Positions 44,573-53,626 are shown, counted from the first letter of the stretch. The stretch is DNA of 64,000 bases from Murimonas intestini (GCA_003148945.1 QGGY01000005.1:277241-341240), one strand, 5' to 3'. Notes: generated from the letters alone by a model not told the origin. Translations and numbers: made by a program.

Positions 44573-45054
44573 AGAATACGAACCAGTCTCAAACGGAGGC
44601 AGTTAATGCTGTCAGAAACTTGCTTACAGAAAATATGATGCAAAATGAATGTGCAAAACAACTGGGTATTACTGTTTCAGATGAGGAAATGAATAAAATA
44701 GTGGAAAAATATATTTCTGACGTATCACAGGCAGACTACTTTATGCAAAACTATAATAAAATTTATATGGATGCGGGAATATCCCTTCAGGAATCAGCAG
44801 AGAAAAACAAAGAGATTATGCGTGCTGACTTAGTGAGGTCAAGGCTGCAACAATATATTCGTAAAGAATTCGCTGATGGGAATGACAGAGTCGGTGATCA
44901 CGTCTATGAAAACACGAAAGACTATTTTAGAGCCTATTTAGAAGAAATTGCTTATCCTCAGATTGAGGAATCTGTCTTGAAAGAGTTTGAAGACCAGCTT
45001 GATTCCGCTGAAAAGTTATATTATGAAAAATATGCGGAATCCCCAGAATCATAA
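44524..45054 (+). pseudogene. Frame-shifted continuation, SurA_N-like helical domain
   Basis: An open frame from 44524 without a usable start (first possible starts are TTG 44620 and ATG 44635, no well-placed ribosome site). It encodes FVFYTKFLLENTNQSQTEAV, then NECAKQLGITVSDEEMNKIV, the pattern of foldase/SurA N-terminal domains, and ends in an acidic helix. It is most simply the C-terminal part of the preceding secreted protein, displaced by a frameshift within about 44510-44560. A sequencing error or a true deletion would look the same. Confidence 0.5.
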
Positions 45055-45090
45055 TTTTACAAATAATTTTTACAAAATTTAGAATCTGAC

Positions 45091-45137
45091 AAAAGTTCCC
45101 GGATCTTGGCGATGGCAGGAGATCCGGGGATTTTTTT
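45091..45137 (+). terminator. Hairpin terminator, left copy of a bracketing repeat
   Basis: ttcccggatct pairs with agatccgggga around tggcgatggcagg, followed by seven T. The block 45091-45128 recurs with four mismatches at 50252-50289. Confidence 0.8.
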
Positions 45138-45157
45138 GCAAAGTTGTTCAAACACAC

Positions 45158-45186
45158 TTGATTTTATTTCGGCGTGCCGATATAAT
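45158..45186 (+). promoter_or_regulatory. Promoter of the HipB/HipA-like pair
   Basis: TTGATT at 45158-45163, 17-base spacer, TATAAT at 45181-45186. A short palindrome cggc-gt-gccg (45170-45179) lies in the spacer and could be the site for autoregulation by the downstream HTH protein. Confidence 0.7.
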
Positions 45187-45207
45187 AAAGCGAGAGGGGA
45201 TGATACG

Positions 45208-45627
45208 ATGATCATTAACGATTTGTTAAAACAGGCACACATGACCAGATACCGGCTTGCGGAACAGGCGGGTATCCCGCATGCAACGCTGAGTGATATC
45301 TGCAACGGAAAAACGAAACTGGAAAAGTGTTCTGCCGAAACGGTTTACAAGCTGGCAAAGGCACTGGGCGTTACTATGGAGTTGCTCGCAGAGGACGGCA
45401 TACGGCAGACCGAGCGGGAATGCGCTTATGAATACGGACTGCCCGAATACCTCCAGCATGATCTGGACGCCTATAAAGACGGGCTGCGCAAAAAATCCAG
45501 CCTGCTCGACTGTTATTGGGGAGAACTTTACGGAAGCATCAATCTGGCAGAAATCAGCGATGGTGTTATCACGCCGGAGCACGCCGATTATCTGCGGAAG
45601 AAATATTTATGGGGAAGAAATCCATGA
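45208..45627 (+). CDS. XRE-family HTH regulator, HipB-like antitoxin partner
   Basis: A 139-residue protein with an N-terminal XRE helix-turn-helix (MTRYRLAEQAGIPHATLSDI, residues about 11-30; domain to about 65) and a C-terminal helical tail. ATG 45208 follows AGAGGGGA by 7 bases. Its stop overlaps the kinase gene start by ATGA, the usual arrangement of an antitoxin-toxin pair. The spacer palindrome in the promoter fits autorepression (inference). The codons are more G+C-rich than in the flanking genes. Confidence 0.75.
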   Translation: MIINDLLKQAHMTRYRLAEQAGIPHATLSDICNGKTKLEKCSAETVYKLAKALGVTMELLAEDGIRQTERECAYEYGLPEYLQHDLDAYKDGLRKKSSLLDCYWGELYGSINLAEISDGVITPEHADYLRKKYLWGRNP

Positions 45628-46526
45628 TGGAACGAATTGACTTTACAGGCTGCCGGAAGATACCCGGCAGAGCCTATAATGGCGCAAACGGTAAGAAAAT
45701 CGCCGTGGAATATGACGGGAATGCGTATATGCTGAAGTTCCCTCCTTCCGGCGCGAGAAAGCCCACAACTATGTCGTATACCAACAGCTGCGTCAGCGAG
45801 CATATTGCAAGCAGTATCTTTAATCTCTTGGGAGTGAGGGCACAGGAAACGCTGCTCGGCACATATCAGGTGGGAGCAAAGAGAAAGGTTGTGTGCGCCT
45901 GCAAGGATTTTACAGCGGATGGGATGCGTTTTTTTGACTTCTGTTCCATTAAGAACACGATCCTTGATTCCGAATCGGACGGCAGCGGTACAGAGCTTCA
46001 GGATATACTGGAAGCATTAGAAAAACAGCAGTATGTCGATCCCGCTATGCTGACCGAACATTTTTGGAATATGTTTGTAGTAGATGCCCTGCTTGGAAAT
46101 TTTGACCGGCACAACGGAAACTGGGGGTTTCTTTATGATGACGTTTCCGGTGAGGCCTGTGTGGCACCGGTGTTCGACTGCGGAAGCTGCCTGTTGCCGC
46201 AGGCAGATGAGAAAGTTATGAAAGAGGTTTTGTCAGACGTGAATGCGCTGAATGCCCGCATCTATCAGTTCCCGACCTCCGCCATCAAGCAGAATGGCCG
46301 AAAGATCAATTACTATGATTTTCTGACCGGTATGGAGTACGAGGGCTGCAAGAAAGCGGTCCGGGGGATCGTGCAGGGAACTGACATGGAAAAAATCAGG
46401 GCGTTTCTTGGTGGAGTCCCGTATATCTCTGAACTGCAAAAGGAATTTTATGGCCGGTATATTGAGGCGCGCTATGACAAAATCTTAAAGCCTGCATTGA
46501 AAATGAGTGGTAATGATTCATGTTAG
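45624..46526 (+). CDS. HipA/CtkA-like Ser/Thr kinase, putative toxin
   Basis: A 300-residue HipA-type kinase without the usual N-terminal subdomain (HipA is about 440 residues), closer in size to CtkA-like kinases. ATP-site Lys is K38 (AYMLKF), the catalytic loop is GNFDRHNGNWGF with D161 and N166, and the metal Asp is D185 in VFDCGSCL. HipA-type toxins phosphorylate aminoacyl-tRNA synthetases or other targets; the target here is unknown. It starts inside the stop of the HTH gene (ATGA). The pair looks acquired, but no integrase or transposase is nearby. Confidence 0.75.
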   Translation: MMERIDFTGCRKIPGRAYNGANGKKIAVEYDGNAYMLKFPPSGARKPTTMSYTNSCVSEHIASSIFNLLGVRAQETLLGTYQVGAKRKVVCACKDFTADGMRFFDFCSIKNTILDSESDGSGTELQDILEALEKQQYVDPAMLTEHFWNMFVVDALLGNFDRHNGNWGFLYDDVSGEACVAPVFDCGSCLLPQADEKVMKEVLSDVNALNARIYQFPTSAIKQNGRKINYYDFLTGMEYEGCKKAVRGIVQGTDMEKIRAFLGGVPYISELQKEFYGRYIEARYDKILKPALKMSGNDSC

Positions 46527-46556
46527 CCAGACTTGCAGAGAAAGGTAGGTTAGCCA

Positions 46557-47306
46557 GTGAAAAAATATAAATATTCTAAAATAATTTCAGATACAAAACT
46601 CCATATCACCATACTTAGTTTATTAGTTTTCCTATGTGTCTTATCTGGCTGCTCCTGGTATGAAATTGAAAATGAAGTAAAAGGTTATTTTAAAGGCGAT
46701 GGAATAAAGTCTGAAATTACAGATGAAGAATATAGGAAAATTGAATCTGAAAATATACAGGAAATAAAAGAAAAAAATGAAGATGTAGACTCTGTAGAAG
46801 GCAGTTCCAGAGGTATCCGTTACAAAATAACATCAGCGGTTTTATATGATAATATAAAGGATGCTGACATAGAACTGGAAGATATCTATTTGAAAAATGA
46901 AATTGCGGAAGATGGCAGTTTTAGATATTCGTATGATGGGAGTGCCCAAAAACTTCTTGAGTGCCAGGTCAGAGTTACAAATGAAGATGGTACTCCTCTT
47001 GAGGATAATGGTAAGAAATATTATTTATTAGATTTAAGATTTAACAGTGAGGCATTAGAAAAAGAGGGTATTTTTTCTATAGAAAGAATATATAATCAGC
47101 CGCATGGAGATTTGGAAAAAGGCTATAATCGTTTTTGGGTTGAACCTGGAGAGTCCATTGATTTTAAAGTCGGATTTATTATCAAGGAAAAATGGTTAGA
47201 AGAAGAATGTCATCTCGTAGTAAATGCTGATACTTTTCAGGGGATTCTTTTGGAGATCCCGGCCATGAATGAGGAGAAAAAGAATGAAGAATATTCTAAA
47301 GATTGA
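46557..47306 (+). CDS. Lipoprotein of an exporter cluster (DUF5027-like)
   Basis: A 249-residue lipoprotein: hydrophobic helix ending in lipobox LSGC (Cys about 32), then an acidic mature region with a beta-rich domain from about 85 (IRYKITSAVLYDNIKD; WVEPGESIDFKVGFII). It begins at GTG 46557 with AAAGGTAGG upstream. It is the first gene of an AT-rich five-gene cluster with two ABC-2 permeases and an ATPase and overlaps the first permease. The family assignment to DUF5027 is from memory and tentative; the function is unknown. Confidence 0.6.
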   Translation: MKKYKYSKIISDTKLHITILSLLVFLCVLSGCSWYEIENEVKGYFKGDGIKSEITDEEYRKIESENIQEIKEKNEDVDSVEGSSRGIRYKITSAVLYDNIKDADIELEDIYLKNEIAEDGSFRYSYDGSAQKLLECQVRVTNEDGTPLEDNGKKYYLLDLRFNSEALEKEGIFSIERIYNQPHGDLEKGYNRFWVEPGESIDFKVGFIIKEKWLEEECHLVVNADTFQGILLEIPAMNEEKKNEEYSKD

Positions 47307-48135
47307 ATTAAAAAAAGCTTTTTCAGGTCCTTCATTTAAAACTGCGATGTTGATTTCATGTTTTTTCTGTCTTATTAGCATTCTGTATGAGTATGGTTTA
47401 TATCAGTATCAAAAGCCATATATTGAGTATTGGGCGGATAAATATCCTGTATCACAGGTATTTACATTATATAGTTCATGGATTCTTATAGAGCAGAACA
47501 GTATAGGCCGTACTTTGTTTTTTTTCTGGATTCCGGTAGTTGCATCGATTCCTTTTGCAACTTCATTTTACGTGGAGGAAAAGAAGCGTCAGCTCAGAAT
47601 GGTATTGGTCAGGGCGAAAAGAAGGGATTATTTTGTCACCAAATATTTTGCTGTATTTTTAGCGGGTGCATCTGTAATTGCCATTCCACTTGCATTAGAT
47701 TTTATGGTTTCGGCAGCCCTGTATCATGCAGAAGTGCCCATTGTGATTTTTCCCTATTTTGGGGTTATGAGCGGAGAAATGTGGTCTGAGATTTTTTATA
47801 GTAAACCATTGCTTTATGTGATAGGATACATAGGCATCGAAGGTATATATGGCGGGCTTTTTGCGGGTACAACTTATATTTTAAGTTTCTTCATAAAAAG
47901 GCGTATAGCTGTACTGGGAATCCCACTGTTTCTATATTTGTTTACAGATATTGTGCGAAAATATGTATCTTACTGGAATCCGTCTATAACTTTAAATAGT
48001 GATTTTTCACCATATGGTTTTTTGCGTCGGCAGGGATATGGAAGTAATGGGTGGGTTATTTTAGGGATAGCAGCAGGCTTATTGTTGATTCATTTTATTG
48101 TTTTGTACCGGAGCGAAAAATATGAAATATACTAA
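47284..48135 (+). CDS. ABC-2 type permease, first subunit
   Basis: A 283-residue membrane protein with about six helices and the ABC-2 layout: a short cytoplasmic N-terminus (MKNILKIELKKAF), a first helix, a long extracellular segment, then FYVEEKKRQLRMVLVRAKRR, which contacts the ATPase in this family. I start at ATG 47284, 6 bases after GAGGAGA. It overlaps the lipoprotein gene and the second permease. The substrate is unknown. Confidence 0.75.
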   Translation: MKNILKIELKKAFSGPSFKTAMLISCFFCLISILYEYGLYQYQKPYIEYWADKYPVSQVFTLYSSWILIEQNSIGRTLFFFWIPVVASIPFATSFYVEEKKRQLRMVLVRAKRRDYFVTKYFAVFLAGASVIAIPLALDFMVSAALYHAEVPIVIFPYFGVMSGEMWSEIFYSKPLLYVIGYIGIEGIYGGLFAGTTYILSFFIKRRIAVLGIPLFLYLFTDIVRKYVSYWNPSITLNSDFSPYGFLRRQGYGSNGWVILGIAAGLLLIHFIVLYRSEKYEIY

Positions 48136-48976
48136 TTTGCTAATTACAGATTTCAAAAGTATAAGAAAGCGTTTTTTGTGCCAGCTTGCAATTTGTTTTT
48201 GTGCATTTTTGATACTTTGCACCATATATGGAAGTATGATACATATGGGGAATCAATTTGGATTAATAAGCGGAAAGGGAAGTATATGGAATCTCCTGGC
48301 GTACCTTTTTATGGGAACTAAATATGCAAAGCCAGAAGATTTCCAATTTTTCCAGGTTCCGGTTCTTTGGTGTCTGATTTATTTACCAGGACTATTTATA
48401 TCAAATGACTTCACATTCCATATATTAGAAGCTACAGGTATCCAGCAGTTAGTACGGTTAAAGGCTAGGATTGGATGGTGGATAGAGAAGCTTATCCTGG
48501 CAGTATTATGCTTGATTTTTTATATTATAGTCTTTGGATGTGCACTGCTCCTATACTGTGCTTTGAGTGGTATTCCTATTATGGGTAAAATGGATTTAGA
48601 GATATTTGCATACAGCAGTAGTTTTGCACCTATAGAAGAAGTAACAGGATTGTATTGGGTATTTCGGTTAATAGGATGTCCCATTCTTGTGCTATTTACT
48701 TTGATGTTTTTACAATTTGCGGTAGGAATTCTGGCGGGGCCTCTTTTAGGGTTCTTAGCATCTTCATCATGGCTGGTATCATCTACGGTGTATGCTTCTC
48801 CTTTTTTAATAGGTAATCTTGGGATGGTTCTGAGGGATAAGAGTATAACGGATACAGGGATACAGGCAGGAGGATGTGTGGCAGTTTGTGTGTCTGCAAT
48901 TATCTTGTGCCTGTTTTTAATATGTATTGCAGCACGAAGAAAAGATTACTTATCAAAAGAACAGGAGGATACATAA
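48122..48976 (+). CDS. ABC-2 type permease, second subunit
   Basis: A 284-residue membrane protein with about six hydrophobic helices, following the first permease with a 14-base overlap. LPGLFISNDFTFHILEATGI and VRLKARIGWWIEKLI match the region that faces the ATPase. It ends in a basic KDYLSKEQEDT tail immediately before the ATPase gene. The two permeases likely form a heterodimer. Confidence 0.72.
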   Translation: MKYTNLLITDFKSIRKRFLCQLAICFCAFLILCTIYGSMIHMGNQFGLISGKGSIWNLLAYLFMGTKYAKPEDFQFFQVPVLWCLIYLPGLFISNDFTFHILEATGIQQLVRLKARIGWWIEKLILAVLCLIFYIIVFGCALLLYCALSGIPIMGKMDLEIFAYSSSFAPIEEVTGLYWVFRLIGCPILVLFTLMFLQFAVGILAGPLLGFLASSSWLVSSTVYASPFLIGNLGMVLRDKSITDTGIQAGGCVAVCVSAIILCLFLICIAARRKDYLSKEQEDT

Positions 48977-49632
48977 ATGGCTGGTTTACAGAAGCTGAAA
49001 ATAGAACATGTCAGTAAACAGATAAAGGGTTCACTTGTAATTGATGATATCAGCCTGATGTTTGTACCAGGCAGGATTTATGGTTTAAGAGGTATTAACG
49101 GCTCCGGAAAAACAATGCTGATGAGGCTCATTTGCGGCTTGATAAGGCCTACTTCTGGAAATATATATTATGATGATATGGAACTGGGACATGATATTTT
49201 TTTCCTCCTGATGTTGGTGTTTTACTGGAAAACCCTTCTTTTCTGGATGGTTATACAGGTTATCAGAATTTGAAGCTGATTGCGGATATACAGAAAAAGA
49301 TAGGAGAAAAAGAAATTAAAGAGATTCTTGACAAGGTAGGACTTGAACCTAATGATAAACGAAAGTATAAAAAGTATTCCCTGGGAATGAAACAGAGACT
49401 TGGTATTGCAGCTGCACTAATGGAGCAGCCCGATTTAGTTATTCTGGATGAACCATTTAATGCATTAGATACGGATGGTGTCACTATGACTGCAAACTTA
49501 ATCAGGAATGAGAAAGAGAGAGGTGCACTGGTGATTATGGCTTGTCATGACAGGGAGCAATTAGAATTTTTAGCTGATGAAATTATAGAAATTTCAGGAG
49601 GTAAAGCAGCTAAAGAAAAAAAGGGGGAGTAA
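48977..49632 (+). pseudogene. ABC-2 exporter ATPase split by a frameshift at a T7 run (recoded or broken)
   Basis: The first frame (48977-49273) encodes the N-terminal half with Walker A GINGSGKT, and the second (to 49632) the signature YSLGMKQR, Walker B LVILDEP and the CHDREQ switch His. The first frame goes off after HDIFF. A -1 shift at t-ttt-ttc (49198-49204) continues as PPDVGVLLENPSFLDGY, the expected family sequence, and gives a 218-residue complete ATPase. So the gene is either one base short, a sequencing error, or uses programmed slippage on U_UUU_UUC. Both permeases and flanking genes are intact, which favours a working ATPase. Confidence 0.75.
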
Positions 49633-49633
49633 G

Positions 49634-50251
49634 ATGGCTAAAAGGAAGCATTATTTTGTGATTGTGTTCGCTTTTTGTTTTCTTCTGGTCTTTTGGGGGT
49701 ACCGCGTCTGGAAAATTAATAAAGAAGCAGTAATCATACCACAGGAGGAATATGCTAAAGGAGAGTGGGTTAATCTGGATGCATGTAAAATAGAACAATA
49801 TGCAGTTATGACGGGATATGAAATCAAAGTAGAAGATACTTCCAGAATGAACGTGGAAGAGTATCTAAAGAAATATGCCTCCGGTGAAGAGATTAAAGAA
49901 TATTGGCAGAAAGTAGAAAACCACTTGACAGTGGAGCCAGATGAAATTTTTATGGTTCATGTAAAAGTAAGAAATACCAGTATAGTAAGTGATAATACAA
50001 ATGGGCTCAACTGGTTATGGATGTATCTGATCGATAAAGATAAATCATTGGATATGAATGCTGTTTTATACCCTTATGCTAATAGAAATGCGGGAGGCAG
50101 TGTTTCGTTCGCTTTGCGCCCCCAGACTGAGATGGATTTTTATCTGCCATACACCGTGCTTTACCGATATATTGACAAAGATGAGATTGATGAGATACCA
50201 TTTAAGATGATGCTGAGTAAGTTTCCTGTAATGAAATTTGTGCAGGTGTAA
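49634..50251 (+). CDS. Membrane-anchored protein of the exporter cluster (DUF5028-like)
   Basis: A 205-residue protein with one N-terminal transmembrane helix (residues 7-23) and an extracellular domain: WVNLDACKIEQYAVMTGYEIKV-type start, EPDEIFMVHVKVRNTS, then YLPYTVLYRYIDKDEIDEI. It begins 1 base after the ATPase stop, so it belongs to the cluster. Domain architecture resembles the lipoprotein at the other end (beta-sandwich-like, immune or accessory role possible). The name DUF5028 is tentative; I do not know its function. Confidence 0.6.
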   Translation: MAKRKHYFVIVFAFCFLLVFWGYRVWKINKEAVIIPQEEYAKGEWVNLDACKIEQYAVMTGYEIKVEDTSRMNVEEYLKKYASGEEIKEYWQKVENHLTVEPDEIFMVHVKVRNTSIVSDNTNGLNWLWMYLIDKDKSLDMNAVLYPYANRNAGGSVSFALRPQTEMDFYLPYTVLYRYIDKDEIDEIPFKMMLSKFPVMKFVQV

Positions 50252-50295
50252 AAAAGTTCCCGGATCCTGACAATGGCAGGAGATCCGGGAACTTT
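50252..50295 (+). terminator. Hairpin terminator, right copy of the bracketing repeat
   Basis: gttcccggatc pairs with gatccgggaac around ctgacaatggcagga, followed by TTTC. The block 50252-50289 matches 45091-45128 with four mismatches, so the two bracket 5.1 kb. Confidence 0.8.
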
Positions 50296-50350
50296 CTGTC
50301 TTTACTGCAGACAGCGCATACAGATTCTGAAGTCCTATTTGAAGTCTAAG

Positions 50351-50869
50351 TTACTGCGGGGTATCTGATTTCACCAGTACTTTCTGTATCTCGCATACAT
50401 ACATGGTATGGTAATCTTTCTGCGGGTACCATTTTTCGCCTGCGCCATCATCGATAAAGCATTCCGGCTTTAATTCCTGTGCATACATCTTTCGGCAGAT
50501 GAGCACTGTATCGGATTCCTGGAAATACGGGGTTTCCTCATCGCGGACAACGTTCAGACCGGCTTTGGCGATCTTGTCTTCATCCCGCCCTGAGGCAGTG
50601 CCCAGGTAATTCAGGGTCTTGCGGAAGGAATTATCCAAAACGGAGAGTGAGAGAGTATCAGAACCGTCTATAAATTCCTTTGTGTAGCGCTGTGGGCGGA
50701 TAAAGATGTATGCCACATTTTTGCCCCATATAACGCCTACGCCTCCCCAGGAAGCTGTCATGGTGTTGCATTTTCCGTCCTTTTCTGCTGTCACCAGCAG
50801 CCAGTCTTTTCCAATCATCTGGAACGGATTACTTTTAAGTTCTGTTGCAGCGATCTCTTTAAAACTCAT
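50351..50869 (-). CDS. Flavin reductase family protein (FMN-binding split barrel)
   Basis: A 172-residue protein of the flavin-reductase-like split-barrel family. Landmarks are DWLLVTAEKDGKCNTMTASW and VAYIFIRPQRYTKEFIDG, then FRKTLNYLGTASGRDEDKI. It would bind FMN; the electron donor and acceptor are unknown. ATG 50869 follows AAAGGAGATTTTAAA; a longer start (50887) overlaps that site. It stands alone, downstream of the polyamine operon on the same strand. Confidence 0.85.
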   Translation of the reverse strand: MSFKEIAATELKSNPFQMIGKDWLLVTAEKDGKCNTMTASWGGVGVIWGKNVAYIFIRPQRYTKEFIDGSDTLSLSVLDNSFRKTLNYLGTASGRDEDKIAKAGLNVVRDEETPYFQESDTVLICRKMYAQELKPECFIDDGAGEKWYPQKDYHTMYVCEIQKVLVKSDTPQ

Positions 50870-50921
50870 TTTAAAATCTCCTTTCATATTAAACAGCTAA
50901 ATACAAAGATGCGCAGGTAAG

Positions 50922-52796
50922 TCAGCTTGCCTTTACTTTATTCCACATCTCATTATAGACAGAGTCGAATTCATCACCTAAAAATCTGTATGTCTCGCAG
51001 TCTTTAAGCTCCTCATCATCTGGAAAAGCGATGGGGCTGTTGCGGATGCTGTCGTCTTCAATCAGGTCTCTGGCCGCGGTGTTTGGAGTTGAGTAAGTGA
51101 TGTATTCAAAATTCATAAGTGCGATGTCAGGACGGCAGAGGAAATTGATAAATTTTTCTGCATTCTCCTTGTGCTGCGCATTTTTTGGAATGACCCAGGA
51201 GTCTATCCAGATGTTGGAGCCTTCTTTTGGAATGACATATTCCAGATCTGCATTTTCCTGCTGAGTATAGATGGCCTCTCCGGAGTATATGACGCCGATA
51301 GCCGCTTCATTCCCAATCATTTTGTCGCGGACCTGGTCGATCACATATGCCTGCACAAGCGGTTTCTGTCTGATCAGCATATCTCTGGCTGCTGTCAGCT
51401 CATCCAGGTCTGTGGAATTCAGAGAATATCCAAGATATTTCAGGGTGACGCCGAAGGCATCCCGGACACTGTCCTGCATCAGTATATTATCTTTATACTT
51501 CTCATCCCAGAGTACGCTCCAGCTGTCAATAGGTTCATCTACCATAGTCTTATTATAGAGTATGCCTACAGTGCCCCAGCAGTACGGCACTGAATACAGG
51601 TTTCCCGGATCGAATTCTTCGGATTTTTCCAGGTAAGTTTTGCCGATATTTTTAATATTGGGGATATTGTCGTAATTGAGCTCAGCCAGCAGGCCGTTTT
51701 CCCGCATCCGCTGGATCATATAATCTGAGGGGCAGACCACATCATAGGCGATGGCCCCCGACTGAACCTTTGGATACATGATCTCATTAGTCTCAAATTC
51801 TTCATAGACAACATCAATTCCAGTCTCTTCCTCAAAGATGGTTATAACCTCCGGATCCAGATACTCGCCCCAGTTATAGACAATAACCTTGTCATCTGTT
51901 CCAAGGCCGCCCTGTCCGGCATAGTAGAAGCCTCCTGCTATGAGGACAATGGCCATCAGGGCAGGTACCACGCGTTTACAGATAATGGAAACAGCTTTTG
52001 TGCGTTTTGTGATCACTTTCCTGGCCTTTTTGCTGTCGGCGGGAGAGACATTGATAAGGATCAGCAGGATCAGCACAGTCACGAAAAGGAGGGTGGACAG
52101 TGCATACATCTCCGGCTTTATCCCCTTCCTCACCTCTGTGTAGATCTTTGTGGAGAGGGTATCGATCCCCGGCCCCTTGGTAAAATGCGTAATGACGAAA
52201 TCGTCCAGGGACATGGTGAAGGCCAGCATGAAGCCTGACAGCACGCCGGGCATGATATCAGGAAAGACAACGGAAAAGAAAGCCTTCAAAGGAGAAGCCC
52301 CCAGATCCAGAGCTGCCTCATAAGTACTGCGTTTTGTCTGTTTCAGTTTTGGCGTGACACTTAATATCACATATGGAATATTAAAAGTAATATGTGCGAT
52401 CAATATCGTGGAAAATCCCAGCGTTATATGGAAAGCGATAAAGAGGAGCATCAGTGAGATACCCATTACGATTTCCGCATTAAGCATGGGGATATTAGTA
52501 AGCCCCATAAAAACCGTGCGGGATTTTTTCTTCATCCCCTGCATGCCGATGGCCGCCAAAGTGCCAAGTATGGTGGCGATAAGGGCTGAGAGCAGGGCAA
52601 TGATCAGTGTTGTGTACAGGGCATTCATGATCTGGCTGTTCTGGAAAAGTGATTTGTACCAGTCAATGGTGAATCCCCCCCATTTTGCCCTGGTCCTGGA
52701 AGCATTAAAGGACAGAACGATGAGTGTCACGATCGGGGCATAGAGCAGGATGAAGATCAGCGCCATATACACTTTTTGAGATACTTTTTTTATCAA
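50922..52796 (-). CDS. potCD: Fused polyamine ABC permease and substrate-binding protein, PotC-PotD
   Basis: A 624-residue fusion. Residues 1-255 are the PotC permease with six helices and the EAA-type loop YEAALDLGASPLKAFFSVVFPDI. A seventh helix (about 270-290) replaces the signal peptide of PotD, and residues 300-624 form the spermidine/putrescine-binding domain: VIVYNWGEYLDPEVITIFEE, SDYMIQRM, YCWGTVGILYNK and IDSWVIPKNAQHKENAEKF. The binder is thus tethered to its channel. It overlaps potB by 4 bases. Substrate polyamine is inferred from the Pot family. Confidence 0.92.
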   Translation of the reverse strand: MIKKVSQKVYMALIFILLYAPIVTLIVLSFNASRTRAKWGGFTIDWYKSLFQNSQIMNALYTTLIIALLSALIATILGTLAAIGMQGMKKKSRTVFMGLTNIPMLNAEIVMGISLMLLFIAFHITLGFSTILIAHITFNIPYVILSVTPKLKQTKRSTYEAALDLGASPLKAFFSVVFPDIMPGVLSGFMLAFTMSLDDFVITHFTKGPGIDTLSTKIYTEVRKGIKPEMYALSTLLFVTVLILLILINVSPADSKKARKVITKRTKAVSIICKRVVPALMAIVLIAGGFYYAGQGGLGTDDKVIVYNWGEYLDPEVITIFEEETGIDVVYEEFETNEIMYPKVQSGAIAYDVVCPSDYMIQRMRENGLLAELNYDNIPNIKNIGKTYLEKSEEFDPGNLYSVPYCWGTVGILYNKTMVDEPIDSWSVLWDEKYKDNILMQDSVRDAFGVTLKYLGYSLNSTDLDELTAARDMLIRQKPLVQAYVIDQVRDKMIGNEAAIGVIYSGEAIYTQQENADLEYVIPKEGSNIWIDSWVIPKNAQHKENAEKFINFLCRPDIALMNFEYITYSTPNTAARDLIEDDSIRNSPIAFPDDEELKDCETYRFLGDEFDSVYNEMWNKVKAS

Positions 52797-53626
52797 AATG
52801 CTGTTCCCTCCCCGTCTTTATCATATTTAGCCACAACAGCCATACTTGCGATAATAAAAATCATGAGTACCAGAGACAGGCCGCTGCCCACATTCCAGTT
52901 GCTTCCCTGCTTGAATGCCTGCTCGATCACATTGCCTATCATCAGAATCTTTCCGCCTCCCAGCAAGTCTGAGATAACGAAGGTTGTCAGAGCGGGGACG
53001 AATACCATAGTGATCCCGCTGATGATGCCCGGCATGCTCAGCGGCAGTATGATCTTGAAAAATGTAGTGCGGCTGTTGGCGCCCAGGTCCCTGGCGGCGT
53101 TGATAACATCCCTGTCCAGTTTGATCAGCACATTATAGATGGGCAGGACCATAAAGGGCAGAAAATTATAAACCATGCCGAGAATGATGGCATAAGGTGT
53201 ATTAATAATATCCAGGGAAGGCAGGTGCAGTACGTTTAAAATGCTGTTGATGACGCCTGTCTTCTCAAGCAGTGTCTGCCATGCCAGGGTACGCAGAAGA
53301 AAATTCATCCACATGGGAAGGATGAAAATGAGCACAATAAAGCTGGACTGGCTGACGCTTTTGGCGCTGAGTATCATGGCAAGCGGATAAGCCAGCAGCA
53401 GGCAGATCACCGTGCTTACTACGGAGAGCAGCACCGCTATCCCCAGAGCCTTCAGATTTTCAGGTGTGGTGATCTTGGCGATGTTGTCCCAGGTGAATGC
53501 GCCTGAAGTATCTGTCAGACCATAATATACGATCATTAACAGCGGTATGACTACGAAGGCCACTGACCAGAACAGGTAAGGGCCTGCAAGTAATTTTTTA
53601 TTCTTCAACCCCGACAGCCTCCTCAT
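52793..53626 (-). CDS. potB: Spermidine/putrescine ABC transporter permease PotB
   Basis: A 277-residue permease with six membrane helices and the cytoplasmic EAA-type loop [22 protein letters not shown]. It overlaps potA by 29 bases and potCD by 4 bases, so the operon is tightly coupled. It pairs with the PotC half of the fused protein as the membrane channel. Confidence 0.92.
   Translation of the reverse strand: MRRLSGLKNKKLLAGPYLFWSVAFVVIPLLMIVYYGLTDTSGAFTWDNIAKITTPENLKALGIAVLLSVVSTVICLLLAYPLAMILSAKSVSQSSFIVLIFILPMWMNFLLRTLAWQTLLEKTGVINSILNVLHLPSLDIINTPYAIILGMVYNFLPFMVLPIYNVLIKLDRDVINAARDLGANSRTTFFKIILPLSMPGIISGITMVFVPALTTFVISDLLGGGKILMIGNVIEQAFKQGSNWNVGSGLSLVLMIFIIASMAVVAKYDKDGEGTAF

Noticed and set aside
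45091-50295. Prophage or integrative element in the 45-50 kb segment
   Set aside because: No integrase, transposase, relaxase or phage structural gene is visible; only bracketing hairpins and AT-rich genes.
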